Positions 1 through 11,724 of a DNA stretch of 64,000 nucleotides are shown here, one piece after another. Numbering within the stretch: the stretch's first letter is position 1; every line of letters starts with the position of its first letter. Below the pieces are notes generated by a model. That model searched no databases and was not told where the DNA came from. It saw nothing but the letters and a program-made list of their open reading frames with translations. This DNA comes from Rhyzopertha dominica (lineage: Eukaryota; Arthropoda; Insecta; Coleoptera; Bostrichidae). The stretch covers positions 16,182,001 through 16,246,000 of the forward strand of contig QCXZ01000064.1 of NCBI GenBank assembly GCA_025024175.1, read 5' to 3'. Made by a program: the position numbers and the translations under genes.

Positions 1-2132
1 TGAGGCATACCAGATCTAACAGCATTATCGTTTATTGACATACGCTTCAGTTAAATATGACATCAAAATCCTGCGTTGTATTATAATTAATTTATAAACA
101 TAGTCGCCACTAAGCCTTTCAAGTCTAAAAAAAATTATGCTGTTTAGTCTAATATCACAGACTTCGATGATACCCGCCGAATGTGACGTATTCTAAAACC
201 GTTTTGAAACGCATAAAATTGTTATAACTGGAGCAGTTGCAAATCTGTGTATTCTTCTATACAGCAGTTTATAACACTCGTAATTAAAAAAAAAACCTGA
301 AAGTTGAAGAGTATTTATGCGTGAAATCGGAATTACTGTCGACGCCAGTGACGTGAGTTTTAATAACGCGAACAATATTTATATGTCATCATACGTATAG
401 CTGAATCAGATAAATTCCGTTGTATTTCTACTTGCTTTGCAGAGTTGACAGAGTTGATATTAAGTCGTTAAGTCGACTACATCTTGCACATCAAGGTGGG
501 CGTGACAGTATGAAATTTAAAAAATTTTACTTTACCTTTTNGAAAATGTGGTTGTTTGTAAGTTTACTTATCGCCCCACTTGTTGTTCATGGAACTAGCC
601 ACCACTGTGAATAGTNGAAAATAGCAAGGAAGGTGGAACGGCGTGCAATATAAATGAGCTGAAATTATTTCTAAATGATATAAGAAACTTTGATTAGGAT
701 GGTATACCAGACCACAGCGTCAAAGAACTTAAAAGGAATTAAAACCTAAATACTTTGAGTCGTTATCTTTGTAAGTTCACCTAAATCAGCTACCTTAGGT
801 GGATGTCTGTACTCTGCACATTTGAGTGTCGGTAGCTACTAAATGCCATCATCTGGTGAAGAAAATTAATGACGTGTAACAACTACTCCAATAGTCTTAC
901 CAAAAGAACCATACTTTGTCGGTAACACCACCAGCAACCACAAAGTACAGACAGCTTTATATATAAGTAGGTACACATAATATATTCAAATTCAAGTATT
1001 ACCAGGCATAAATGTTATACGCGGAATCAAATTCAATCTCTTAAAAGTGATTTGCAAAAAGGTGTTTCGCACTTGGTGTGGTAAATAACTTTTGGGAAAT
1101 ACGTCCCCAGTTCGTTAAGCCAGCAGGCCTCGCAAGTTCCAAAACAAATCCCACGCTCCGGACATCAAAGACTCGGCATTAACTTATTTAAATTATCAGG
1201 AAGCGCACTCCAATATTTGGAATTTCACGGTCCGACTCGGTTCAGAGCGCGAATGATAATTCTTCGGGCATTAAGCTTCTTAGAGCCGGGACCGTTGCAG
1301 TTTAAAAAGATGTAATCCTCGTCCTTGTTGTGCGGCACACGAATGAGAGTAAACCTCAAAGCCGACGCTGACCGAGCGTGTAGGGACATTCGTGCTTCGG
1401 ATCTCCGGAGAGGCTCTGTTTTAAGGATTTCCAGGATATCGTGCACCACCGTCCGGAAAACAGATTACATTCTCAAAGAAATATCGGGTAGCCTGCAATG
1501 GCGAGGGATTAAAGGGAGCCGGCCCTTCGCGCTTTGTGCACTTCTCTTTCCAGATTTCGTGTTCCAATAAAGAGAGCAAAAGTGACATATTAAAGCGAAT
1601 TTCCTCGTTCAAGATTAGTCCCTTACTTTTGCGGGGTGTTAAGTGATCGCCCTAATGCGTTTTAGATTGTCTTGATTGTTGTGTACAAGCAACTTATTTG
1701 TTTTAATGGATAATGGGGTGGGTACCCGAGACATTCCTTCTCTTGTAGACGTTTTTGCTCTCCTTGGTAAGAAAATAGTAAAGCAGTTCCTGAGTAAGCT
1801 AATTCGTCCATGGAATTAGAAGGTAAAATGATAACTGTGTCATATACTTTGAAAGCGTCTAATTCACTCTAGATTACCACGCTATGTCGTGGTTCCAATA
1901 ACCTACGGTACAGTTCTATACTTCTTTAAATTGTTATTATCACCTTTTTGGCTTGAAATTAAACCAACCCAAACCCAATACAAAATGATCTTCTTGAAAA
2001 GGATAAATTCTACACCACTACCACTACGGACACCAACAGCATTTTTTTATGCTTATGATTTCAGTTAGTTAGAAGACCACTATAACTGTAAAACAGCATC
2101 CATTGTAAACTCACGATTTTTAATTACTTATG
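1..2132. other. Non-coding stretch with a GC-balanced island
   Basis: No gene or transposon is recognised. Most of it is AT-rich. From about 1080 to 1640 the composition becomes clearly more GC-balanced, and the open frames there overlap on both strands without any recognisable protein, so I treat them as chance. Single unresolved bases lie at 541 and 616. The island could be conserved regulatory DNA, which is inference from composition only. Confidence 0.55.
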
Positions 2133-2134
2133 TA

Positions 2135-3468
2135 CGAGACATGTTTTTTAAGTAAGTACCGTTTTGCGAATCCGCCGCCGCAGCGCTACGGGCGGCGTTC
2201 CGCGCATGCGCGCTGGTTACCTACATCTCTTGTCTACGCACTGACGCCATTACAGTTTGATTCTTCATTGTATACGTTGTTTACTGAGTGTTTAAGATGC
2301 CTTCGACAATCGTGAGTCCCGCCGATTGTGAAGTACGGGCTGTTATACGCTTTCTTAGTGCTAATGGCGTAAAACCGATCGATATTCATCGTGAGATCTG
2401 TAAAGTTTACGGACAAAACATTATGAGTGATGGAATGGTAAGGAAATGGGTGAGAGGATTTAAAGATGGCCGCACAAATGTGCATGATGAAGAACGGAAT
2501 GGGCGTCCTTCGGTCGTTAATGAAGATTTGGTGCAGAAAGTGAACGAAAAGGTGAGAGAAAACAGACGCTTTACAATTTCATCATTGTGCGACTGCTTTC
2601 CTCAATTTCTCGTAGTGTTTTGTATCGCATTGTGACCGAGAACTTGAATTACCGGAAATTGTGTTCACGTTGGGTTCCGAAAATGTTGACGGATTTGCCC
2701 AAAAACCCAACGTTTAGGCAGTGCATTGACTTTCCTTGAGCGGTACCACAATGAAGGTGAAGATTTTTTAGACCAAATTGTTTACTGGTGACGAAACATG
2801 GGTGGCCTACGTCACACCAGAATCGAAACAACAATCCATGGAATGGCGACATCCATCATCACCCAAAAAAGTGAAGTTTAAGCAAACAATTTCTGCCCGA
2901 AAAATAATGTGCACAGTTTTTTGGGACAGAAAAGGAGTATTGCTAGTGGAGTTTCTGCCTCGTAATGAGACAATCAATGCAGCGTCTTATTGTAAGACAT
3001 TGAACAATCTGCGTCGTGCAATCCAGAACAAAAGACGTGGCAAGTTGAGTAAGGGTATCGTTTTGCTGCATGACAATGCCCGTCCACATGTGGCTAATCG
3101 GACCAAAGATCTCATCAAATCTTTTAAATAAGAAAACTCTAGATCATCCTCCATACAGCCCTGATCTGGCGCCCAGCGACAACCATTTGTTCCTGCACTT
3201 GAAGAAACACCTGGGTGGTCAGCGTCTTCAAGACGATAACGAAGTCGAAACATTTGTGATACAGTGGTTAACAAGTCAGGCGGCAGAATTTTATGAGGAG
3301 GGTATTCAAAAATTGCTGCCACGTTATGACAAGTGCCTCAATATTCACGGAAATTATGTAGTAAAGTAGATTAAGGTACAGGCTTTCATGTAAGATAAAA
3401 TTATTGCGATATCTTTGCACGTCTTTTTTTTAATTCCAAAACGGTACTTACTTAAAAAACGTGCCTCG
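2135..3468 (+). mobile_element. mariner (DD34D) transposon, full length, inactive
   Basis: This is a complete 1334-bp mariner copy. Terminal inverted repeats of about 32 bp lie at 2135-2166 and 3437-3468 and differ at only a few positions; both contain TTAAGTAAGTACCGTTTT. The element is flanked by TA (2133-2134 and 3469-3470), the expected Tc1/mariner target duplication. It carries one transposase gene broken by frameshifts, listed separately. Length, TIR size and TA duplication all fit the family. Both ends are intact, so a transposase supplied in trans might still recognise them (inference). Confidence 0.95.
2297..3369 (+). pseudogene. mariner transposase pseudogene (Mos1-like, DD34D)
   Basis: The gene would encode a cut-and-paste transposase acting on its own TIRs. 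The coding sequence is spread over three frames. The first runs from Met at 2297 with the N-terminal helix-turn-helix DNA-binding region (KVYGQNIMSDGMVRKW, then DEERNGRPS). The second, from about 2640 to 3131, holds RKLCSRWVPKMLT, TGDETWV and HDNARPH. The third, to 3369, holds HPPYSPDLAPSD and ends RYDKCLNIHGNYVVK. The catalytic Asp codons are at 2790-2792 and 3072-3074. The third Asp codon is at 3178-3180; correcting a one-base shift leaves 34 residues between the second and third, the mariner spacing. Frameshifts occur near 2590, between 2690 and 2780, and near 3125. The protein is otherwise nearly full length (about 345 residues). Confidence 0.93.
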
Positions 3469-3470
3469 TA

Positions 3471-3947
3471 TATTTGCTAAAAATATTAGCTTATTCCAAC
3501 TAACCTGAAATATACAGCAAGTTGCCGCGAACAGTAATTGTTGATTGTCTCTTTGAAGAATAATGCGAAGTGTGTTCTTAATAATCCCAATTAATTTGTG
3601 TTTGTGTTAATGTTCCTTACATATAGGTAATTTCTCCCATGGATTGAGCCTAACTGACCGTTGCACGAGTGTTGTTTTATAGCACTTGCTTAGTGAAGCG
3701 TGTGAAGCATTTCAGTTTTACCATATATACTGGAAATTGTTGCTTAGTTTATAGTAGCTGTCGCTGCTTGCCTGTATTTATTAAGAAAAGTAGCGGTTTT
3801 AACGTAAGTAATTTCATATAGTTTCTGATAATTTCATTTCTTGCTCACACCGCACAGAAAAGTAATCTATATTTCGTAATTCGTATTGACGTATCAGACC
3901 TGAGGCCAGGGTTGGCGGTACCTTACAATACGGTGACCTTAGCATTA
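3471..3947. other. Non-coding stretch, nothing recognised
   Basis: This AT-rich unique DNA lies between two mariner-family insertions. I see no open frame, repeat or RNA gene that I can support. Confidence 0.5.
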
Positions 3948-4370
3948 TTAGGTTGGCAACTAAGTAATTGCCGATTTCAGTTATAGATGTCTCTCACTCC
4001 CATTTTTATGATATCCGTAAATTTTATGATCTTCTTCTTCTTATATATGTTAGCTGTCATCCTTACCCAGCTTTAGAAGTTCATTGCGTAGATATTTTCT
4101 TAATTTTTTTTTAATTCAATAGCAATATGAGTGCAAAAACGAACATATTCGCCATATTTTGCTTTATTATTTCCGTAAAGGAAAGAAAGCAGTGCAAGCC
4201 GCCAAAAAGTTACGTGATGTGTATGGTAATGAAGCCCTTAAAGAAAGGAAATGCTAAAATTGGTTTGAAAAATTCCGTTCGGGAGAATTTTCTCTTAAAG
4301 GTGACTAACATTCAGGTCGACCAGTTATTTAAATAAACAATATTGATGTACTAATCAAAAACAAAAAAAA
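3948..4370 (+). mobile_element. mariner fragment, mellifera/cecropia-type, 5' part only
   Basis: The left end TTAGGTTGGCAACTAAGTAA is the classic terminal sequence of mellifera-type mariners and is preceded by TA. About 190 bp downstream, frames around 4140-4320 read as the N-terminal transposase domain: the recognisable strings are RKGKKAVQAAKKLRDVYG, then NWFEKFRSGEFSL and SGRP, spread over two frames. Similarity fades near 4370 and no matching right end follows, so this is a truncated, frameshifted relic. It is a different subfamily from the mariner at 2135-3468. Confidence 0.8.
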
Positions 4371-5559
4371 ATATTCATTGTCATTTCTCTGTTAGGTAAG
4401 GCAAGGTTGGCTATGACTACTGTTCCAGCTCGTATATTGGACCAGTCCAATATTCTAAAAACTATAATTTGTACGTGCTGGACAGCCGAAAATGTCATAA
4501 GTGATTCAATATAGGCATAGGCAACCTTCCCTTATATTTTTATTGATGCCTTTGCTTAGCTTATTACTTCCACATCCAACAGATGGAAAATATTGTATCG
4601 CGAAAAAAATTTTCAAAAACTTTTATTTGCTCATTCGCTTTAAAATAGTCGAAAACGTAAAAAAACAAAATTTGAGCAAAAAAACATTATTGTCTGTGTG
4701 CCTGTGGGTCTGTGATTTTGTTTGTGGACGCGATAACTTTTGAAAAACTTAATATATGAACTTGAAATTTGGCAAACGTATAGATCTCCACTACCCAAAG
4801 CGACCTATTGTTTTGGGGTAAGTAGGGTATCAGGAAGGGGGCGAAATTACCATTCTCTTTGCAAATTTTTATTTTTTTTTCGTTTTAGTATGTGATTAGT
4901 AGTATAACTGCGAGTATTATTCGCCCTTATAAGTTTTTGGTGCAGCAAATTGTTTAAGAAGATATTAGTAAAAAAGCGTCACTTCAAGAAAACGGTTTTT
5001 CCTAAATATCGCCGAATATATTTAATATATTCAAAAACGAAAATACCATCAGATAGGAAATAAAATTTCTCACAAAAAGTGTATTAGAAAATTTATCAAA
5101 AAATGTTGACATTTACGAAATATTTGCAAAAAACGTATTTTGGTCCCTGTTCGTACGATTTTATGGTATTATATAGGAAATCAATTTTCTGATCGGAAAA
5201 GCGCTCTTGTATTTTTTTGGTTAAGTTAATACTTTTCGAATTATTTGGAAAAAACAGATTTTTTAAAAATTTATGTCACGAGGACCGTTTGTCTTAGAAA
5301 AAATATGCTCAAAACCTAATTACTAATCGTATAGTATAAGAAATAAAAACGTAAATGTCATTTTTGGCAATTGGATGTGGAAGTATTGATTCAATTTGCA
5401 GCGGTTTCATTCATTGCACCGTTAGCCTTCAGCAATACCAACCTTTCAAAATTAACATCTGCCAATGCGCGCCTTCTAGGTGCGTTTGTTTGTTCCTGTT
5501 TGCACACGCGTATTAGATCAAAAAGTTACGATGGCAACTTAGTAATTTTGATGTAACAT
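4371..5559. other. AT-rich non-coding DNA
   Basis: No protein homology is recognised. The stretch around 4690-4830 (CTGTGTGCCTGTGGGTCTGTG followed by a part rich in 'cgcgataacttttgaaaaact') resembles the kind of sequence repeatedly seen in arthropod dispersed repeats. I cannot assign it to a family. Confidence 0.35.
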
Positions 5560-5746
5560 GGGTACTGAAAAGGTAACTTAGTTACATTACTTTACATTAC
5601 AACAAAAAAAGTTATAATTACAGTTACATTTTAACAAGGAACTACGTTATTAGTTTCTTTATGCACCCGAATTAAAAGGAACTAAGTTACCAAGTGTAAC
5701 TAAGTTACTAAAAAGTATCTTAGTTACAAGTTCTTTCCCAGCTCTG
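5560..5746 (-). mobile_element. Solo hAT-type transposon end
   Basis: Read on the minus strand, the sequence from 5746 starts CAGAGCTGGGAAAGAACTTG, which fits the hAT terminal consensus (CAGnG). It continues with several copies of a GTAACTTAGTTAC-like motif in both orientations (about 5570, 5675, 5695, 5725), as in hAT subterminal regions. The 8-bp target duplication would be CCTCGCAA (5747-5754). I find no partner end upstream, so this is a solo terminus or a badly eroded copy. Confidence 0.5.
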
Positions 5747-5754
5747 CCTCGCAA

Positions 5755-6887
5755 TACCGGTAAGTCTGGCTCACTATTCTTGTTCGGAGCAGCATTTTAA
5801 TTATGTTGCAACCAAAATTTTGTCTGATTCCTTCAGTACTTGTTGCGGCGTCTTTTCTAGCTTGCCTTGGTTCGATACACATAATAAAGGTCAAGTGTCC
5901 TTTCTATAGCTTTATTGGTGTAAAGATAACAGAAATGCGTGGTTTGTATGATCTAATGACAATAAATGATATGCTCATTTTCATAATTTGAACTAATGCT
6001 TTGACATACCTTATGGTTGAATATGCCTACGTTTTGGAACAGAAATTTAAAAAAAAATTTACATATTTCAACAATTTCTACCCTACGACCGAAAATAACA
6101 TCTATTGTATGCTGGGTCGGTAGAAAGGCTTTAGAAAATTTTAAACTTTGTTGACGTATTATTGCCTTTGTCAAACAAAATCAAAACCACACGGACACTA
6201 TTCTCCACTACAAGTACTCGTAGTATACTGCAGGTTAACTTCATCTTAAATAATCACATAGTTAAACTCTTTGCCGAGATACTCCACAGTATACACTGAA
6301 CCAATGCAGTCATAATCATTGCAGAAGAATTATATGCCTTCCAAGAGAAACAGAAATATATTGCAATAACTTCATAGGTAAGATGAATTTGTATACAATA
6401 AACAGAAAAAAAGTAATTAAGGTGTAAAGTGAGACCTTATTACATCAGTTTACTCTAAACTACTGTCAACTCACGTTGCAACCAGCAATCTACGATTATA
6501 CAGTTTAGGTTACTTATAGCATTAAACGAACAGCAATCACTAGTATTGAATAGGTACTAAATTTGTAATCTAATATACGGTAGCCTGCAAGTTTGTTGTA
6601 TATAGAACTGTATGTGAAAACATTTCCGGTCATAACTGCAGACAACGCCTACAGTTGTTGAATTAATTTGATAAGGAGGCGGCAACAAACAACGCTGCAT
6701 CCTATTAAGCATTATTTGAGCGTTTGGAAGTAAAAAATACAAACAACAAAGCAAAATAGAAAAAAGTATTAGAATTGCATCTGCAGTTGAAGTTATAATA
6801 ATAAATAATTAAGTGAGGTGTACTAGGTATCGTAACTAATATGTATACGAGTTATTACGTATTTATTTCTACGTAGAGCAAAAACAA
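5755..6887. other. Non-coding stretch, nothing recognised
   Basis: The short frames here (for example at 5803-5991, and 5953-6174 and 6557-6754 on the minus strand) have AT-driven composition and no recognisable motif. I take them as chance. Confidence 0.45.
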
Positions 6888-6889
6888 AT

Positions 6890-7480
6890 GCTCGGGTTGC
6901 TCACGCCTACTCAGTGGAGAAGGTCGGGGTTTCCACTCAATCACGTTATTACCATAAATATTAATGTCTATTTGATTTGGGCGCCAGGTAGTATTTTTAA
7001 TCCCGAACTACAAAAGAGGCCTGTCCCACTACCAAGAACAGGGATAATAATCCAGAAAATTAGATTTTAAGATCGAAAAGAGATGATAACTATATAAAAA
7101 AGAATAAGTAGCCACTATGTTGCCCCAATTGGTTATCTCACCACACACGGTACAGGAATATTAATAAATTCACACCCCAATGATTTCACTTATGTACGGT
7201 GTCCTTTATTTGCCGAACAAAATAAACTGTGAAGCTATATACAATATATATAAATTTTCCGACACGCAGCGCCCGATTTTATAAAAAAAAAAACAAAATA
7301 AAGCATACACAATGCTAACGCGATGCTCCGTTACCACGACTGGCCAGTAGTACTACCGCAAGCGATTCAAGATCTCAAAAATTACTTAACAAGGTTCACG
7401 AGCGGCGTAGCGTGATCAGATATACAAGTGAGCCAAAACTAATTACTATAACTAATTCACGTAAAATAATCTATTTCTAT
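6890..7480 (-). mobile_element. Gypsy-type 5' LTR with primer-binding site and short leader
   Basis: Read on the minus strand, this looks like the upstream end of an LTR retrotransposon. A TATA box (TATAAAA, 7277-7283) is followed about 70 bp later by a poly(A) signal AATAAA (7205-7210). The presumed LTR ends at 6987 next to TGGCGCCCAAA (6986-6976), which matches a tRNA-Lys primer-binding site as used by gypsy-like elements. The leader continues to about 6890 and then similarity is lost. No gag/pol reading frame follows, so the copy is truncated. The outer LTR edge (about 7450-7560) is uncertain. Confidence 0.55.
6976..6986 (-). promoter_or_regulatory. Predicted tRNA-Lys primer-binding site
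   Basis: TGGCGCCCAAA on the minus strand lies directly after the predicted LTR end. The 3' end of tRNA-Lys would anneal here to prime minus-strand DNA synthesis. The assignment rests on an 11-base match plus correct position relative to the TATA box and poly(A) signal. Confidence 0.5.
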
Positions 7481-10174
7481 CCTTAATTCTATAGAGATGC
7501 AATATTTACAGTTTAACAATACGATTCTTTTGTTCTATGAACGTTTACAGGTAAGTAATCCAATTTTTCAGGTAAGTAAACCAAATTAATGCCTTGATGA
7601 GGCCCACAAATTAATCAGTTTGTACACCCTCTTTTATTTAGCAGAACGTCGAGTATTCCCGACGATGCTGTACTTCGAATCAGGTAACAACCCTGGCAGG
7701 ATATCCCAAAAGAAAAGTATGGACAAATCTGACCTGGCTGAAGATATGTCGTGGATACTACGATGCATACGTAATGCCTTCGTGGAATGGCTGCTTGGAG
7801 CTACCCTGTCGGACAGAAACCTAGCACTCGTCTACCAGTGGTGGTAGTACCTCGATCACGTCCTGGGGTGGTTTCCAAGATCAGAACCAATGATCTACTC
7901 CGCAAGAATGAATAAATCGACAAATTAACCCCGTGAGTAAAACCCTATAGTAATTTATGTAAGATGGTGTTATGAAACAAACGAAATCCTTACCTTGCAG
8001 TTTGCGCAAGGGTTGAAAGCTAAAGTGAACAATCTTTGTTTCAGCACGTGGTCTGGAATAGGTGAAGTCAGATCCCTACGTTCTAGGTAGAACAGTCGAA
8101 AATATTGCACCAGCAAACCCTATCGACTATCCCAAAATACTGCTGAGGGTAGTTTTATCCCCTGTTGGGTTGTGAAGATATTTCCCAGAAAATTTCACTC
8201 TACACCTCGTCAGCGCTATTCACCTTCCAGCAACAATGTGCTTATCTCTCGATAAAACGTACTTCCTTTAAGAACACAAAAACTAAGTTACGTGCAGAAA
8301 ACATCGCGGAACAAAGAAATCTCTCATTCAGAAGATTAACATGCATACTTAGGCACACAGATGGCATATGCTCACCAACTGAAGAAATAAATATTTTCAG
8401 TATTAAAAGGCTTTTATTTATTCCCGAAAATTTGAACCGTAACAGAGTATATTATTCGTTTGGTCTGCCGTTCAAACTAGTGTCGCTTACTTTAATAACA
8501 GTTTACATGCAAAGTTTTCAGTAGAGATAAACAAAATCGATACCGTATATTTCGTGTTACTCTTCAAATACCTACACAGAAAGCCCTTCCTGCTAGTGAA
8601 GTAAACTGCGGTAGCGTTGGACTTGACATGTAAAATATTTATAGACGCTCTAACTCTTTCCTACTAGAACTTCATTCCAACTTGGCGAATGAGTTCTCGC
8701 CACAAAACAAAGTAGCGCATGATGTATTGCCACCCTAGGCAGTGTCAGGCATGGACGGCTCGAAGCCACGATCCCCATTTGCTCTCATTCTCCGTTAGGG
8801 CGATGAAATTAAAAGCACTACTCACCTTGCGGTTTCACGTCGTCTAGTGGGCTTTTGAAACGGAAGTCTTAGAATAGCTGCTAAGAAATGAGTGGTGCTC
8901 GATATGAAAAGGTTCCACAAAAACTTCCTTGTGCAATTAAAGGACATCCAACTCTCTTGGGGTTAGGGGAGGGAGCCCTGTATAACAAGTAAGCACTTTT
9001 TGCTATGTCGAGTTTCCCACAAAGTTCGATAAAAAAATTCGCCGGAGAAGCTGATTTTATTTCATGCAAGGAGGGTCTTGGACAACGAGAATTTATGAAG
9101 TTATAAATTTTAATAATACTGCCCCAAGAAAACAGAATATCTAAAATATCCAATTTAATACGACCTTGATACAGACTCCGAAAAACTCTGGAATATGTAA
9201 GTGATACACGATCAACATTTTAGATTTGCTACATTGTTTACTTAAGCAAACTTTCTTTCTCTGCTTTCAGGCATTATGCGATATACGTTACGACAAACAA
9301 TGTATAAGAGTAAAATCTTGCAATCGACTGCTATAACGAACATAGCGATACAAGGCAGTAGACACTAGACATACAATGATGTCTTTAATGAATAGAAACA
9401 GCGATGTGTTAAAGAAACATTTAAGAAGTATCCACACTTCCTTTTAAGAAAACACAAGCTATTATTTTGTAGAGACGTAAACATCTTCCAAAGACAACGA
9501 TTCACCTTAATTAAACTGAACGTTTAGAATTAATCGCGCTCAACAAATGAATAAGCAAGCTGCTGGCAGCTGGTGGGGTTCTAATAAAGAGAGATAAAGT
9601 AATTGGAAGAAGTCTTGCTAATACACATGATTAAACTTCAATTATTATTCTAAGGAAGCCTAGAAACTTTTTTAGTGAATTATACGCAAAAGAAAATATT
9701 GCCGCACTACACACCCAACTTTTGAGGCAAGTTTTTTTTCCAAACAGCAAGAAATTAAGGACTATTGAGTTAATATGTCTTTTCTATATAAAGATACCAG
9801 CTATCCAGCATAATCTAGTATGCGATTAAGCTGACATGCAAATACGTATTGTATTTTCACGTCCGAAATAGGCATACTGAAAAGATACTGTTTTGGGACC
9901 CTTAAATAATCTACTGCGTGGATTTGGTTCAGAATTTGCAGCTTGAAATTGCTAGGTAGTGCTGATTTGCATTTTAGTTTAAAGAAGATTCTTTCACGCT
10001 GGGTGACGTCTTCTGAAGGTATCTACTGACATTCACCTATTTTCTTCTTCTGCTTGCCCCTAAATATACATCTGTTGTTCCCTTGATGCGTTTTTGCTCA
10101 TGCGATAGGACTAACTTCCGTAACCTTGCTTTATCGAGAAATTGAAATAACTGGGATTTATCGTGATCTCCAAC
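7481..10174. other. Non-coding stretch, no supported gene
   Basis: The largest frame (8165-8524, 119 residues) has no recognisable domain and a composition typical of translated AT-rich DNA. From about 7650 to 7930 the DNA is more GC-balanced, with a short frame containing no known motif; it might be transposon-derived. No RNA gene was seen. Confidence 0.4.
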
Positions 10175-11714
10175 GATTGCTGCACAATTCACAGGTAATA
10201 CTACCTGCATCAAGTGACGGGCACGTAAAATGCGCCATATAAGTTATATATTATCTACTCGTAAACTATGTAATATTCTATTTTGAAAGTCTACTGTAGA
10301 AAATAGCATTGTGTACATCAACAGAAATCTAAAAATATTTAGTTTTTTAAAAGCGTTCATCATCAGTAGTGTTCAAACGCCTCAAGTGTTGATATTATTT
10401 TGTGCTTTATTATTATATTTTTATTTCTTATTAACGAGATACTACAATGTTGTCTAAACAACAATAACTTATTTAGGCATATGTTAATTGCGACCAGAAG
10501 ATCCGATTAAGCAGGTCAAACGGATCGTTTAAACGGATTTCTCAATGAATGGAAAACGCGATTGCTGCACAATTCACAGGTAATACTACCTGCATCAAGT
10601 GACGGGCACGTAAAATGCGCCATATAAGTTATATATTATCTACTCGTAAACTATGTAATATTCTATTTTGAAAGTCTACTGTAGAAAATAGCATTGTGTA
10701 CATCAACAGAAATCTAAAAATATTTAGTTTTTTAAAAGCGTTCATCATCAGTAGTGTTCAAACGCCTCAAGTGTTGATATTATTTTGTGCTTTATTATTA
10801 TATTTTTATTTCCTATTAACGAGATACTACAATGTTGTCTAAACAACAATAACTTATTTAGGCATATGTTAATTGCGACCAGAAGACCCGATTAAGCAGG
10901 TCAAACGGATCGTTTAAACGGATTTCTCAATGAATGGAAAACGTGATTGCTGCACAATTCACAGGTAATACTACCTGCATCAAGTGACGGGCACGTAAAA
11001 TGCGCCATATAAGTTATATATTATCTACTCGTAAACTATGTAATATTCTACTTTGAAAGTCTACTGTAGAAAATAGCATTGTGTACATCAACAGAAATCT
11101 AAAAATATTTAGTTTTTTAAAAGCGTTCATCATCAGTAGTGTTCAAACGCCTCAAGTGTTGATATTATTTTGTGCTTTATTATTATATTTTTATTTCTTA
11201 TTAACGAGATACTACAATGTTGTCTAAACAACAATAACTTATTTAGGCATATGTTAATTGCGACCAGAAGATCCGATTAAGCAGGTCAAACGGATCGTTT
11301 AAACGGATTTCTCAATGAATGGAAAACGTGATTGCTGCACAATTCACAGGTAATACTACCTGCATCAAGTGACGGGCACGTAAAATGCGCCATATAAGTT
11401 ATATATTATCTACTCGTAAACTATGTAATATTCTACTTTGAAAGTCTACTGTAGAAAATAGCATTGTGTACATCAACAGAAATCTAAAAATATTTAGTTT
11501 TTTAAAAGCGTTCATCATCAGTAGTGTTCAAACGCCTCAAGTGTTGATATTATTTTGTGCTTTATTATTATATTTTTATTTCTTATTAACGAGATACTAC
11601 AATGTTGTCTAAACAACAATAACTTATTTAGGCATATGTTAATTGCGACCAGAAGATCCGATTAAGCAGGTCAAACGGATCGTTTAAACGGATTTCTCAA
11701 TGAATGGAAAACGT
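10175..11714 (+). repeat. Satellite array, 4 x 385 bp
   Basis: Four head-to-tail copies start at 10175, 10560, 10945 and 11330, each exactly 385 bp, followed by a few bases of a fifth (GATTG at 11715). The copies differ at only a handful of sites: ...TTCTATTTTG in copies 1 and 2 against TTCTACTTTG in 3 and 4; AGACCCG and TTCCTATT only in copy 2; ACGCG at the end of copy 1 against ACGTG in 2-4. Each unit has two small hairpins, CAGGTAATACTACCTG and TGTTGTCTAAACAACA. No reading frame spans the unit. The near identity points to recent expansion or concerted evolution. The true copy number may be collapsed in the assembly. Confidence 0.97.
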
Positions 11715-11724
11715 GATTGTTGCA

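Noticed and set aside
8165..8524. 119-residue open frame
   Set aside because: No domain, AT-driven composition, no splice or promoter context; frames of this length are expected by chance in 64 kb.
10175..11714. CRISPR-like array
   Set aside because: The repeats are contiguous 385-bp units without variable spacers, in a eukaryotic genome; this is a satellite.
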